Shown here: one piece after another, positions 18,027 through 28,004 of the stretch
How the letters are laid out: each line of letters begins with the position of its first letter
Numbering within the stretch: the first letter of the stretch is position 1
Source: Legionella genomosp. 1
GTDB lineage: Bacteria > Pseudomonadota > Gammaproteobacteria > Legionellales > Legionellaceae
Direction of reading: 5' to 3'
Assembly (NCBI GenBank): GCA_945878975.1
Contig: CAMCUM010000005.1
Coordinates: 1-64,000 of the forward strand
Length of the DNA: 64,000 nucleotides
The notes under the pieces: generated by a model
What the model was told of the DNA's origin: nothing
What the model saw: only the letters and a program-made list of their open reading frames with translations
The model's database searches: none
Position numbers and translations under genes: made by a program

Positions 18027-18818
18027 CTATTTCAATCTAGGATGCGCAAAAGTGGTTTGAGGCTCGTCAGGTTCTGAGGTAGAAACAGGGACGTAACCAG
18101 AATAAAAGCTTGCAATAAATACCTGCAAAGCGCGAAAGAATAAATTAGTCAAATACATCATACAGCCTTCTCCAGATTTTTTATCGAATAACTGGGCAAG
18201 AGGAAGGCTAGGACAATCGATACTCAGTCCTTGTAATTGAATACCGTCAGGGCTAAATAGATAAGTTGTACTTGTATGAGCACAATACTGCTCGTTTTCA
18301 GCTGGGCTGTGCTTCTTCACATCGCCATTTGGTAGTTGTTCCACCCATTCTGAATAAGTATTATTTTCATTGATGCACACACCTTCTTTTGTGCTTATAA
18401 AATGCACAGTGAAAATAGGGATAGAAAGATGTATCATGGGAAATTGCGCTAAAGCATAAGCCCAGGCATGTTGATGGGTCGCATGTTGAATGCCCGATTG
18501 ATGCCATTGTAACATAGCATGCGTTGCAGCTAAATCAGCTCGATCATCTTCTAAATCTTTAAAAAGATACTCTTTTAAAAACCGTTTAAATTCGTCAATA
18601 TCTGCAAACTCAAGCTGCTGACAAAGCCCCTCCTTGAGCATATTCTCGCGCAATGTTCTGAGGTTTATCTCATTGATAAAATAACAACATTTTTTATCAG
18701 CCTCAATTTGTCTATTCCAATCACTTAAGGTACGCTTACCGGCATCCGCCGACCTAACAGCTTTTTTAACATCATAACTGAAAAAACTCATAGTATTTGA
18801 TTCAGGAGTAATAGCCAT
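18027..18818 (-). CDS. Uncharacterised protein
   Basis: 263 residues, soluble for most of its length, without a signal peptide. It has a Cys/His-sprinkled middle and one amphipathic-hydrophobic region near the C-terminus (YLTNLFFRALQVFIASFYSGY). The acidic Ser/Pro tail STSEPDEPQTTF precedes a basic end. I recognise no domain. It is convergent with mltA, and the gap to the phosphoesterase gene is 130 bases. An accessory or host-directed protein is possible by analogy with other orphan genes here, but there is no direct evidence. Confidence 0.65.
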   Translation of the reverse strand: MAITPESNTMSFFSYDVKKAVRSADAGKRTLSDWNRQIEADKKCCYFINEINLRTLRENMLKEGLCQQLEFADIDEFKRFLKEYLFKDLEDDRADLAATHAMLQWHQSGIQHATHQHAWAYALAQFPMIHLSIPIFTVHFISTKEGVCINENNTYSEWVEQLPNGDVKKHSPAENEQYCAHTSTTYLFSPDGIQLQGLSIDCPSLPLAQLFDKKSGEGCMMYLTNLFFRALQVFIASFYSGYVPVSTSEPDEPQTTFAHPRLK

Positions 18819-18948
18819 ATTGGACCCTCATCTGCTTGATGTTCACATCTAAGTATAGTGCATATATTACACAATACTAGTTTGAGTACTTTTTTGTCGT
18901 ACGGGGGTGAAAAAGATACGCGGAGCGCTGTGGTTTCCCAACCACAAA

Positions 18949-20205
18949 TTACCCATGAATATAAATATTCTCAGGCGCTGAAATTCTTGCATTGAAATTT
19001 TGATTACCGACACTCAAATAACGGCTCAATTTACTGATATTGACCGAATCCAAACAATCGCTCATTCGCTTATTAGCCTGCCCGTCACAATAGATGTTTT
19101 TGAACTGGTATAGGGGTTGGACTTGGATGTCACCATTGTTTGCTTGAGTGAAGTAATAAGTCCAATAATCACTGAGGTCCCAACGTAGCTTATCTTGGCT
19201 TTGACTTAACACATAGGAACGAATGGAAGGTGCGTTGCCGTGTGAAGTTGATAAGGCGCCATTCAGATACACCCCTACCAACGGCATGTGTCCCGCATTT
19301 TCTATTATTTTTATCTCATCTTTATGTGTATGCGCAGTCAAAATCCCTATCAAGCATCTATGGTGTGCTTGAATAATGTCGACGAATTGCTGGCTGTATC
19401 CATTTGACCAAAATGCCGTGTTTGACCAAAAATATGCCTTATAGATATTATCCCCTGGCGGAATATGCATCACCAATAAAGCAGACTCTTGCGCCGCTTC
19501 TACCTCAACCAACTGACGGTCTAGCCATAATAATTGCTCAGAGACGCTATCACTAGAATAACCTTGGCGCTGCTTAGAAAACATTACCGAATTCAAAGCA
19601 ATCAAGCGAAGGTTGGGTTTAAGATACGCAGCATAATATCCACTACTGGTCTTCTTCTCTAGCAAACAAGGATAAATATGATCTCTATCGCATCTCGCAC
19701 CTGTCGATAAAAAATGCCCCCGAGGCCATATTGTTTTGATCACATCAAGTGGAGAGTGAGCATCCAATATTGGTTTGTCCACACGAAAAACACCATAATC
19801 CCCTGCCAAGGAATCATTATTGCCAAACGTGTATAACACGGGTGTTTCTGGAAACGCAGATTGCAAACTCATTAAAACACGGCTTTCAGCATTCACCACA
19901 TCTTCTTGAGAGAAACGGATATGCCCAACTAAATCCCCTAATAAAAGGATAAACTCTGGTTTTGGGATCTCACCAGATTGGATGCTTGTCTTTATTTTTC
20001 TAACAAGTTGTTCGAAGGTGACTCTATCCAAATCATTATGAACTGTGGCTGTTGTAGGGGCAAACTCCATGGCGTGTTGTGTATGAATATTCAAATGAAT
20101 ATCCGAAATGACTAAAAAATTTGATTGCGAACCACGCTCCGCTTCAGGAATAGCGCAAGCCAATGAATGCCAGAATAATCCTATTAAGAATAACCATTTC
20201 ATCAT
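18949..20205 (-). CDS. Secreted metallophosphoesterase, acid-sphingomyelinase-like
   Basis: An exported calcineurin-like phosphodiesterase. The start is ATG 20205, preceded by GGAG; an in-frame ATG further upstream adds an unlikely 20-residue extension. The signal peptide MMKWLFLIGLFWHSLACA is cleaved before IPEAERG. The metal-site motifs are in order: ISDIHLN, LLGDLVGH, FGNNDS, VMHIPPGDN and TAHTHKDE. The HIPPG and HTHKDE forms are typical of the acid sphingomyelinase-like branch rather than of generic phosphatases. About 418 residues. The substrate may be sphingomyelin or another phosphodiester; this is an inference. Confidence 0.8.
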   Translation of the reverse strand: MMKWLFLIGLFWHSLACAIPEAERGSQSNFLVISDIHLNIHTQHAMEFAPTTATVHNDLDRVTFEQLVRKIKTSIQSGEIPKPEFILLLGDLVGHIRFSQEDVVNAESRVLMSLQSAFPETPVLYTFGNNDSLAGDYGVFRVDKPILDAHSPLDVIKTIWPRGHFLSTGARCDRDHIYPCLLEKKTSSGYYAAYLKPNLRLIALNSVMFSKQRQGYSSDSVSEQLLWLDRQLVEVEAAQESALLVMHIPPGDNIYKAYFWSNTAFWSNGYSQQFVDIIQAHHRCLIGILTAHTHKDEIKIIENAGHMPLVGVYLNGALSTSHGNAPSIRSYVLSQSQDKLRWDLSDYWTYYFTQANNGDIQVQPLYQFKNIYCDGQANKRMSDCLDSVNISKLSRYLSVGNQNFNARISAPENIYIHG

Positions 20206-20239
20206 AAGTCTCCGAGGACACCCTATTAAACTGGAGTCA

Positions 20240-20300
20240 GTGCGTTGAGTAAAGATTTTACTCAAATAAAATCCTACGTCCCGCGGCTTATGTCTTTACT
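20240..20300. repeat. Partial copy of the AAGCCGCGG-ACGTAGG palindromic element
   Basis: Reverse-complemented, it reads ATAAGCCGCGGGACGTAGGA flanked by AGTAAAGA arms (GTAAAGA near 20249, TCTTTAC near 20291). The core matches the elements at 90-144 and 35562-35624. It lies between cysS and the phosphoesterase gene, partly overlapping the region just upstream of the latter's start. Confidence 0.5.
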
Positions 20301-20331
20301 GACCCAGTGATAGCACATCAGGACAACACAT

Positions 20332-21705
20332 CTAAAGAATACGTCGCCAAATTGTACCGTTGTTGCTGTCTTCTAACTCAATACTTTGTGCCAACAGCGC
20401 TTGGCGAATCTCATCCGCACGCGCCCAATTTTTATCTATTCGGGCTTGATTGCGCTCTGCTATGAGCTTTTCAGTATCTTCTTTTGCGAATGTCTCAGTT
20501 TGAACCATTGCTTGCAAAAAATCATCCACTGGGCTTTGTAAAAGCCCCAATATACCACCTAGGTGCTTCAAAGTTGCAGCCAAAATTTTAGATTGCGTTT
20601 TATGCAGCTCATGGCTTAATTGAAACAATACCGCCAAAGCTTCCGGCGTATTAAAATCATCTTGCATCGCAGTACAAAATTTTGCGACCCATGTATCATC
20701 TACCTCATCTGTATCCACAACAGGCACGGTACGCAATGATTGATATAAGCGCATCAATGCTTTGCAACTATTCAGGATCGTTTCATCGGAGTAATTCAAT
20801 GTGGAGCGATAATGACTACTCAACAAAAAATAACGGATGATTTCCGGATGGTAGGTTTGCGTGACATCCTCAATGGTAAAAAAGTTCCCCAATGATTTGG
20901 ACATCTTTTCATTATTTACATGTAGCATGCCAGCATGGATCCAATAGCGTGCATAGCCGTGCCCTGTTGCAGCTTCAGACTGTGCAATTTCATTTTCATG
21001 ATGGGGAAACTGTAAATCTATACCACCACCATGAATATCAAATTCTTCCCCCAATTGATCCATCGCCATAGCAGAGCATTCGATATGCCAACCTGGCCGC
21101 CCAGAGCCCCAGCGCGAATCCCATGCTGGCTCATTGGGTTTGGCTCGTTTCCATAAAACAAAATCAACCGGGGAGTCTTTACCTTCATCAATTTCAATTC
21201 GACTACCTGCAATCAAATTATCAATATTTTGCCGAGATAATTTACCATAGTTCTGAAATTTATCTACGCGAAAGCAGACATCGCCCTGTTCCGTCTCATA
21301 GGCATATCCGGAGTCGTATAAGCGTTGAATCAAGGCAAGGATCTTTGCAATATATTGACTAGCGCGCGGTTCACAATCTGGCGACAGGATACCTAGGCTT
21401 TTTTCATCAGCATGCATGAATGCAATTTGCTCTTGTGTCAGATCTTGAAAAGATATCCCACGCTGTAATGAGCGCACAATAATTTTATCATCAATATCAG
21501 TAATATTGCGCACATACGTCACGTCATAACCGCTATAACGCAAAAATCGCACGATCACATCAAAACAGACCATGGAACGTCCATGACCAATGTGACAACG
21601 ATCATAAACCGTCATCCCACAGACATACATCCCTATTTTTCCGGTTTGTAAGGGTATCAATGGTTCTTTTTGGCGAGTCAGGCTGTTATATACCGTAATA
21701 GTCAT
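20332..21705 (-). CDS. cysS: Cysteine--tRNA ligase
   Basis: Class I aminoacyl-tRNA synthetase charging tRNA-Cys. 457 residues. It has the N-terminal zinc-site Cys ([11 protein letters not shown]), the HIGH-like HIGHGRSMV (about 38-46), the WHIECSAM and [20 protein letters not shown] zinc/active-site segments, and the KMSKSLGN loop. The C-terminal anticodon-binding helices end in the IWRRIL tail. The start overlaps the glnS stop by 4 bases (ATGA), so the two synthetases form one transcript. Confidence 0.97.
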   Translation of the reverse strand: MTITVYNSLTRQKEPLIPLQTGKIGMYVCGMTVYDRCHIGHGRSMVCFDVIVRFLRYSGYDVTYVRNITDIDDKIIVRSLQRGISFQDLTQEQIAFMHADEKSLGILSPDCEPRASQYIAKILALIQRLYDSGYAYETEQGDVCFRVDKFQNYGKLSRQNIDNLIAGSRIEIDEGKDSPVDFVLWKRAKPNEPAWDSRWGSGRPGWHIECSAMAMDQLGEEFDIHGGGIDLQFPHHENEIAQSEAATGHGYARYWIHAGMLHVNNEKMSKSLGNFFTIEDVTQTYHPEIIRYFLLSSHYRSTLNYSDETILNSCKALMRLYQSLRTVPVVDTDEVDDTWVAKFCTAMQDDFNTPEALAVLFQLSHELHKTQSKILAATLKHLGGILGLLQSPVDDFLQAMVQTETFAKEDTEKLIAERNQARIDKNWARADEIRQALLAQSIELEDSNNGTIWRRIL

Positions 21706-23372
21706 GAATTTTTTGCCTCAAGCTTGCCCCAAGTATCTTTCAAATCAACCACACGATGACAAGCCATCACTTCGCCAGTGGCAGAAATTTGATTCATAGC
21801 ATAATAACCCAATCGCTCGAATTGTACGACCACACCCACAGCCAAATGCGCCACAGCAGGCTCCGCAAAGCCTTGTAACGTCACCAAAGACTGATGGTTA
21901 ATGAATTGGAGAAAATCTTCTTCACGTGCAGGATTAGAATCATGAAACAAACGATCATATTGATAAATACACAATGGATGGGCATGACTCGCCGATACCC
22001 AATGAATCACGCCCTTTACTTTGCGTCCTTCAGGGTTTTTTCCCAAAGTTTCAAGATCACAATGGGCACGAATTTCTGTAATGTCACCTTGTGCATCCCT
22101 TATGACATCGGTACAACGTATCACATATGCAGAACGCAAACGGACCTCCGTACCTGGACTCAAACGAAAAAATTGCTTAGAAGGATGTTCCATGAAATCT
22201 GAGCGTTCAATGTAGATCTCTCGCGTAAATGGAATATTCCTCGTAGCAGACTCAGGATCAGAAGGATGCAGCGGCCTGACCAAAGTTTCCACTTGATCAG
22301 CAGGGTAATTTTCAATGACTACTTTCAATGGATCTTGAACGCATAACATTCTAGGCGCTTGTTGATTTAACACAGCGCGAACACATTCTTCTAAAATAGA
22401 CATATCAATCACAGAATCCGCACGCGATATTCCGATCACATCACAAAATTGACGAAGCGCCTCAGCTGGATAACCTCTCTTTCGCATCCCACATAACGTA
22501 GGTAAACGCGGATCATCCCATCCAGTCACAATTTTTTTCTCAACCAGCTCACGCAATTTACGCTTAGATGTAACCGTATGAGATAAATTCAAGCGCGCAA
22601 ATTCTGTTTGGACTGGCTGAGCAGGTACAGGCAAATGTTGCAAAAACCAATCATACAAAGGTCGATGATCTTGAAACTCAAGCGTACACAAAGAATGAGT
22701 GATATGCTCCATTGCATCCGAAATAGGATGAGCATAATCATACATAGGGTAAATACACCAAGCATCCCCAGTACGTTGATGATGAGCAAAGCGGATCCGA
22801 TATAAGACAGGATCCCGCATATTGATATTCCCTGCTTGCATATCAATTTTCGCTCGTAATACATGGGTGCCTTCGCTGAATTCCCCTGCTTTCATCTGCG
22901 CGAATAAACGCAAGTTTTCTTCTATCGAACGACTCCGATACGGACTTTCTTTTCCAGGTTGTTGCAAAGTACCGCGATAAGCACGGATGTCTTCCATACT
23001 CAAACTATCAACATAAGCCAAATCCTTTTGAATCAGCAGGATAGCAAAGTCATAAAGTTGTTGATAATAATCAGATGAGTAGGTGATATCATGCCATTGA
23101 AATCCCAACCAACGCACATCTTCGATGATAGCTTGAACAAACTCATCTTCTTCTTTCAAAGGATTGGTATCGTCAAAACGTAAAAAACATCGTCCAGCAT
23201 ACTGCTGTGCCAAGCCAAAATTAAGGCAAATAGATTTCGCATGACCAATATGCAAATAACCATTCGGTTCAGGTGGGAAACGTGTCACCACTTCAGCATG
23301 GAGACCTTTGGCCAAATCTTGATTAATTAATTGTTGGATAAAATGGGGTGGTTTTTCATTTTCAGGATTCAT
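21702..23372 (-). CDS. glnS: Glutamine--tRNA ligase
   Basis: Class I synthetase charging tRNA-Gln. 556 residues. N-terminal [20 protein letters not shown], the [11 protein letters not shown] segment, the SKRKL loop ([11 protein letters not shown]) and two C-terminal beta-barrel anticodon-binding domains. It lies 10 bases after truA and overlaps cysS. Its presence together with gatCAB in the same window implies that GatCAB is needed for Asn-tRNA rather than Gln-tRNA. Confidence 0.97.
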   Translation of the reverse strand: MNPENEKPPHFIQQLINQDLAKGLHAEVVTRFPPEPNGYLHIGHAKSICLNFGLAQQYAGRCFLRFDDTNPLKEEDEFVQAIIEDVRWLGFQWHDITYSSDYYQQLYDFAILLIQKDLAYVDSLSMEDIRAYRGTLQQPGKESPYRSRSIEENLRLFAQMKAGEFSEGTHVLRAKIDMQAGNINMRDPVLYRIRFAHHQRTGDAWCIYPMYDYAHPISDAMEHITHSLCTLEFQDHRPLYDWFLQHLPVPAQPVQTEFARLNLSHTVTSKRKLRELVEKKIVTGWDDPRLPTLCGMRKRGYPAEALRQFCDVIGISRADSVIDMSILEECVRAVLNQQAPRMLCVQDPLKVVIENYPADQVETLVRPLHPSDPESATRNIPFTREIYIERSDFMEHPSKQFFRLSPGTEVRLRSAYVIRCTDVIRDAQGDITEIRAHCDLETLGKNPEGRKVKGVIHWVSASHAHPLCIYQYDRLFHDSNPAREEDFLQFINHQSLVTLQGFAEPAVAHLAVGVVVQFERLGYYAMNQISATGEVMACHRVVDLKDTWGKLEAKNS

Positions 23373-23382
23373 GCATATCTCT

Positions 23383-24183
23383 CTACTTGTTAAGGCTATT
23401 CAGATCAAAAAACAATGACTCAGAAAACTGTTCAATCATCCCAAACTCTTCAGGATAAGTAACTGAAACCAAATATAAACCATAAGGCGGCGCTGTTTCG
23501 GCACCGAGTTTTCTATCTTTGGCGTCTAGCACTTCTTTCACCCATTCCACAGGATGACGCGCTGAACCTACCGCCATCAAAACGCCAGCAATATTTCTGA
23601 CCATATGATGCAAAAAAGCATTGGCAGAAATGTCGATGCTAACAAAATCAAGTTTTCGTTGTACAGATATTTTTAAAACAGAACGCATAGGGGTCTTCGA
23701 TTGACATTCTACTGAACGAAAAGAAGTAAAATCATGTTCACCAATGAGCAATTGAGCCGCCTTATGCATCAATCGATGGTCCAATTGACGATATTGCCAT
23801 GTTACATTCGAACGTAACAATGCTGAACGAATGGGGGCATTATGAATAATATAGCGATAACGGCGTGACAATCCTGAATAACGGGCATGAAACGTATCTT
23901 GCATTTCTTTACCCCAGCGCACACATACGTCCTTCGGTAATAAAGAGTTTGCACCATAAATCCAAGCACGCACTGCACGTTCTTTATCTGTGTCAAAATG
24001 AATTACTTGATTAGTAGCATGCACACCCGTATCCGTTCTACCGGCGCAGATCACTTTAATATCTTCGTCCGCAATTTGGCTCAATGCGGCTTCTACTGTC
24101 CCTTGAACAGTATGTAACCCATTTTGCGCCTGCCAACCATGATACTGACTACCATCATACTCCACTATTAAGGCAATACGCAT
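23383..24183 (-). CDS. truA: tRNA pseudouridine synthase TruA
   Basis: Converts U38-U40 in the anticodon arm of tRNAs to pseudouridine. 266 residues. Starts MRIALIVEYDGSQYHGWQAQ; the catalytic Asp is in CAGRTDTGVHATNQVIHFD (about residue 51). The motifs ARYSGLSRRYRYII and ISANAFLHHMVRNIAG are conserved. It heads the truA-glnS-cysS transcript; the start lies 270 bases from divergent folD. Confidence 0.96.
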   Translation of the reverse strand: MRIALIVEYDGSQYHGWQAQNGLHTVQGTVEAALSQIADEDIKVICAGRTDTGVHATNQVIHFDTDKERAVRAWIYGANSLLPKDVCVRWGKEMQDTFHARYSGLSRRYRYIIHNAPIRSALLRSNVTWQYRQLDHRLMHKAAQLLIGEHDFTSFRSVECQSKTPMRSVLKISVQRKLDFVSIDISANAFLHHMVRNIAGVLMAVGSARHPVEWVKEVLDAKDRKLGAETAPPYGLYLVSVTYPEEFGMIEQFSESLFFDLNSLNK

Positions 24184-24286
24184 GCAATAAATCTCGGGAA
24201 ATAAAGGGAAATCTAACCTAAATAGGTTTTTTTGTCCAGGATATATATGTTGCTCACTGAAGGTTTTTATGTTGTAATTTTTGTTT

Positions 24287-24441
24287 TAACCTAAATCGGG
24301 TAATTGAATCGTTACGAGAGTTACCAATGTAATGAAGATTCGAGTTATTTTTATCATTTTTTGCTGAAGGCGTATCACCCCTACGGTGAGGCAAAAAATG
24401 ACAAAAATAACTTGAAGATTCAATTGCCGAATTTAGGTTTA
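24287..24441. mobile_element. MITE-like imperfect inverted-repeat element upstream of folD
   Basis: Outer arms TAACCTAAATCGGGTAATTG... (24287-24310) and ...CAATTGCCGAATTTAGGTTTA (24417-24441) pair with few mismatches. A second pair of arms lies inside: GAGTTATTTTTATCATTTTTTGC around 24342-24364 against GCAAAAAATGACAAAAATAACTT around 24391-24413. The 155-bp sequence has no coding potential. Its right end touches the folD ribosome-binding site (GGGAGGA). No clear target-site duplication was seen. Confidence 0.6.
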
Positions 24442-24455
24442 AGGGAGGAATAGGC

Positions 24456-25331
24456 ATGCCAGCAGCTATTCTTGATGGAAAACTTGTTTCCTCTCTGATT
24501 AGGAACACCCTCAAACAACGTGTCAGTCATCTCATTCGCTCTGGACATAGACCGCCGTGCCTGGCCGTGATTTTGGTTGGTTCTGATCCTGCTTCCATGA
24601 TCTACGTGGGACATAAACGTAAAGCTTGCGCCGAACTTGGCATTCAATCTCTGCCACATATTCTCCCTGCAGATACCCCAGAAAAAGTGGTCTTAGAATT
24701 ATTGGATCACTTGAATCATTCCCCAGATATCGATGGCATTTTAGTGCAATTACCACTGCCTAAGCATATTCTTACCAGCACAGTGATCGAGCGTATTCAT
24801 CCCTATAAGGATGTGGATGGGTTCCATCCCATGAATATGGGAAGATTGGCGCAAGGCCATCCAAAAATGCGACCCTGCACACCTTGGGGTGTGATGCGTT
24901 TATTGGAACATTATCAATTGAATGTCTCAGGACTTTCAGCCTTAGTGATTGGCTCTTCCACGATTGTCGGAAGACCTATGGCTTTAGAATTGCTCCTCGC
25001 CAAAGCCACCGTTACCATTGCGCATCGCAAAACTAAAAATTTAGAACGTCATATTCGTCAAGCAGATCTGATCATTAGTGCAACAGGCGTACCTAATTTG
25101 GTCCATGTTGATTGGTTGCATGCAAAACAAATTATTGTCGATATTGGGATCCATCGCAGCGTTGCCAATAAAATTCAAGGGGATATTGATTTTGAACAAG
25201 CTCAAAATCGTGTTGCTTGGATCACGCCAGTACCGGGTGGCGTAGGACCTATGACTGTGACCATGCTTTTGGAAAATACCGTGACTTGTTGGATAAAGAG
25301 CAACCAGATGTCCAGTTCATCCCTGTCATAA
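24456..25331 (+). CDS. folD: Methylenetetrahydrofolate dehydrogenase/cyclohydrolase FolD
   Basis: A bifunctional cytoplasmic enzyme making 10-formyl-THF from 5,10-methylene-THF with NADP. 291 residues. ILVGSDPASMIYVGHKRKAC carries the conserved Tyr/Lys region (YVxxKxK form). VQLPLPKHI, DVDGFHPMNMGRLAQG, PCTPWGVMRLLEHY, the Rossmann motif VIGSSTIVGRPMALELL and TPVPGGVGPMTVTMLLENT are all present. The start ATG 24456 has a good GGGAGGA site. The MITE-like element occupies its promoter region. Confidence 0.96.
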   Translation: MPAAILDGKLVSSLIRNTLKQRVSHLIRSGHRPPCLAVILVGSDPASMIYVGHKRKACAELGIQSLPHILPADTPEKVVLELLDHLNHSPDIDGILVQLPLPKHILTSTVIERIHPYKDVDGFHPMNMGRLAQGHPKMRPCTPWGVMRLLEHYQLNVSGLSALVIGSSTIVGRPMALELLLAKATVTIAHRKTKNLERHIRQADLIISATGVPNLVHVDWLHAKQIIVDIGIHRSVANKIQGDIDFEQAQNRVAWITPVPGGVGPMTVTMLLENTVTCWIKSNQMSSSSLS

Positions 25332-25420
25332 ACTGCAAACGATAAGACAACGCCACCTTTTACTGTGTTTCCACATGTTCAATCAACACAAAGTTGTACT
25401 TTAGAGGGTTCGTTCCTAAC

Positions 25421-25627
25421 CTATTTGTCTAGCTCATCCCAATCAAAATCGTCTCCATATTCCCCATCATAGTCTTCTAATTCTTGCTTCAAACGCTGCC
25501 TTTCCTTACGTTCATCTAATTTTTGACGTATTTCTTTTTTACGCCGAGTTTCTGCCGGGTCCAATGTAAAATCATCGCCAAACTCAGAAAAAGAAAAAGG
25601 TTCTTCGTGATCTGTATGATGTTTCAT
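25421..25627 (-). CDS. Small acidic protein of the PA3496 type
   Basis: 68 residues from ATG 25627, which has AAGGAG 6-7 bases upstream; a longer in-frame start at 25699 lacks this support. The sequence is acidic at both ends (HEEPFSFSEFGDDFTLD and EDYDGEYGDDFDWDELDK) with a basic coiled-coil centre (RRKKEIRQKLDERKERQRL). This is the look of the short PA3496-family proteins of gammaproteobacteria, whose role is unclear (an envelope-integrity role has been suggested). It is divergent from rlmJ. Confidence 0.7.
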   Translation of the reverse strand: MKHHTDHEEPFSFSEFGDDFTLDPAETRRKKEIRQKLDERKERQRLKQELEDYDGEYGDDFDWDELDK

Positions 25628-25744
25628 TTTTGTTTCTCCTTGTAAAATCCCGTCTTTGCCAGGGCTACGCTCTCCATTTGTTATATTTAGAGCATGCAAT
25701 GCATATTTATAGTATAGTCCCTTTTTTTTATTGCAGATTTTAAG

Positions 25745-26578
25745 ATGCTAAGTTATCAACATATTTATCACGCCGGATGCTTTGCAGATGTCATCAAACA
25801 TCTAGGTTTATGCAACATATTGTCCTATATGGTCCAAAAGGAAAAACCCATTTTCTACTTAGATACCCATGCAGGGCGTGGGCTCTATGATTTGCATGCC
25901 AAAGAAGCCATGAAAAACCAAGAATTCTTATCAGGTATTACGGCCCTTTGGTCTGAGCGCACAAAACTCCCTCCCGAGTTTTCGGATTATTTGGCAGCGT
26001 TAGAACAGTGGAATCCAAATGGTCATTTGCAGTATTATCCAGGCTCACCAGCATTGGCTATGCAACTATTACGCAGTCAGGATCGCTTATTTTTGTGCGA
26101 GCGTCATCCTGGGGAATTTGAGCATTTGCAGCAAGTCACAAGAGGTCACGCTCGGGTCCATTGCGCAATTGAAGATGGCTATCATGCATTACAATCACGC
26201 TTGCCGCCGCCAGAACGGCGTGGAATGATTATGCTTGATCCCAGTTATGAGATAAAAAATGAATATCGCACCGTCGCAGAAAAAGTCCAAGCAGCGCTGC
26301 GTCATTTTGGATCAGGCGTTTTTTGTATCTGGTATCCTATTATCGATAAGAAATTACATGCTCAACTGATCCAAGGTTTCGCTGCTACCCCTAATATACC
26401 GGCCTTGCGCGCGGAGTTTCATCTCAACTCCAAACCATCGGTGGGAATGGATGCGTGTGGTTTATATATATACAACCCTCCTTTCTTATTGGAGCAAGCA
26501 TTGCGCAGTATTTTTGACAGATTGCTGAAGGTCTTTAATCCAGGGAGATCATCCTATGTCCTGCAAAGCATTGGGTAA
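25745..26578 (+). CDS. rlmJ: 23S rRNA (adenine-2030-N6)-methyltransferase RlmJ
   Basis: A SAM-dependent methyltransferase that modifies A2030 of 23S rRNA. 277 residues. The characteristic N-terminus MLSYQHIYHAGCFADVIKH, DTHAGRGLYDL (SAM site), YPGSPALAMQLLR, the ERHPGEFEHL acidic loop and the catalytic-type motif MLDPSYE (D-P-x-Y). Its 3' end overlaps the start of mltD by 23 bases. Confidence 0.93.
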   Translation: MLSYQHIYHAGCFADVIKHLGLCNILSYMVQKEKPIFYLDTHAGRGLYDLHAKEAMKNQEFLSGITALWSERTKLPPEFSDYLAALEQWNPNGHLQYYPGSPALAMQLLRSQDRLFLCERHPGEFEHLQQVTRGHARVHCAIEDGYHALQSRLPPPERRGMIMLDPSYEIKNEYRTVAEKVQAALRHFGSGVFCIWYPIIDKKLHAQLIQGFAATPNIPALRAEFHLNSKPSVGMDACGLYIYNPPFLLEQALRSIFDRLLKVFNPGRSSYVLQSIG

Positions 26579-27872
26579 GAAATTATTCTTGCTAGGCATA
26601 CTTCTATTCCCCATAGTAACTGGCGCATATGCCGGTTACTCTGTGTGGGATGTACTGAGGCAACAATTTGTACTCAATCATGAAACATCACGCCCAGAAG
26701 TACAGGCACAATTAAGCTGGCTGCTACGTCACCCTCATTACATTCAATCACTCACTCAGTCAGAACCCTACATTTACCATATTATTACTGAAATAAAAAA
26801 ACGAAACTTACCTGGTGAGCTTGCACTAATCCCCATGGTAGAAAGTGCTTTTAATCCTTTTGCATACTCAGGTGCTGGCGCTGCAGGGCTATGGCAACTC
26901 ATGCCAGGCACGGGGACCGATTTGGGTTTAAAACAGGACTGGTGGTACGATGGGCGGCGGAGCATCCCTTCTTCAACTGATGCTGCATTAAATTATTTAG
27001 AATTATTACATCATACGTTTCACCAAAATTGGATTTTAGCCTTTGCAGCCTATGATGCGGGGGCAGGCAATATCGAACGCATCATACAGGCGCGTCAGAA
27101 TGGAGATTTTTGGACCTTACCTGTCCCTAGAGAAACACAAACCTACATACCTCGCATATTGGCTTTAGCTGAAATCATCCAAAATCCTCAGCGTTACCAT
27201 GTACAGTTACCCAATATCCCGCACACGCCCTATTTTGCCGAAGTCAATATTGGCAGTCAGATTGATTTGGGTCATGCAGCAACACTAGCCGGCATCAGTT
27301 ATCAAGATTTGATCAAACTCAATCCGGGGTATAATCGTTGGACAACCGCACCGAACCAACCCTATAAATTACTCATTCCAGCCAGTAAAGTACTAAGCTT
27401 TAATCACAATCTTGCCAATGTCCCACAGAATAAACGCGTAGCTTGGACCAGATATCTGGTACGTGCCGGAGACACGCTCCATACCATTGCTGCACGCCAC
27501 CACACCACGGTCAATTTGATCCAAGAATTAAACCAGCTCAGCACCAACACATTGCCCAAGGGGCAATACATCCTGATCCCCAATAATATGTTTGCTGCCA
27601 ATACCATAGCAAAGCGCACGCGCTATATTCAACCTCAAGCCTATAAAATCATTTATATTGTTGATAAAAAAGATAATTTTAAAACGCTGACTCAAAAACT
27701 GCATGTGACAGAACAACAAATAAAAGCGTGGAATCATTTAGACGATCAAGCAGAGCTGCACCCAGGACAAAATCTTATGATCTGGCAATCAACCCAAGAT
27801 ACTACGTATGCAGCCAAACATGGAAATAGTGTGAAGAGGTATTTTTTAAACATAGCCCGAGTGAAACGTTGA
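26556..27872 (+). CDS. mltD: Lytic murein transglycosylase D with LysM domains
   Basis: Cleaves the peptidoglycan glycan strand. 438 residues: signal peptide (KKLFLLGILLFPIVTGAYA), then a family-1 SLT domain with the catalytic Glu in PMVESAFNPFAYS (about residue 93) followed by GAGAAGLWQLMPGTG and the AAYDAGAGNIER motif. C-terminal LysM repeats follow (YLVRAGDTLHTIAARHHT and a second, weaker one near IYIVDKKDNFKTL). The start ATG 26556 lies within rlmJ and has GGGAG 8 bases upstream. No lipobox Cys is present. Confidence 0.92.
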   Translation: MSCKALGKKLFLLGILLFPIVTGAYAGYSVWDVLRQQFVLNHETSRPEVQAQLSWLLRHPHYIQSLTQSEPYIYHIITEIKKRNLPGELALIPMVESAFNPFAYSGAGAAGLWQLMPGTGTDLGLKQDWWYDGRRSIPSSTDAALNYLELLHHTFHQNWILAFAAYDAGAGNIERIIQARQNGDFWTLPVPRETQTYIPRILALAEIIQNPQRYHVQLPNIPHTPYFAEVNIGSQIDLGHAATLAGISYQDLIKLNPGYNRWTTAPNQPYKLLIPASKVLSFNHNLANVPQNKRVAWTRYLVRAGDTLHTIAARHHTTVNLIQELNQLSTNTLPKGQYILIPNNMFAANTIAKRTRYIQPQAYKIIYIVDKKDNFKTLTQKLHVTEQQIKAWNHLDDQAELHPGQNLMIWQSTQDTTYAAKHGNSVKRYFLNIARVKR

Positions 27873-28004
27873 GTCTGTTCATTCAGATGTCTACACCCCT
27901 GGTCCATCATCCGAAGCACAGTTAAGTATCTCCTGAAATCATCACGGTGCTTCATTTGGAGATCCTTCCTTAATATGACGGAGCTGGAGAGTTGCGGTTG
28001 CTTT

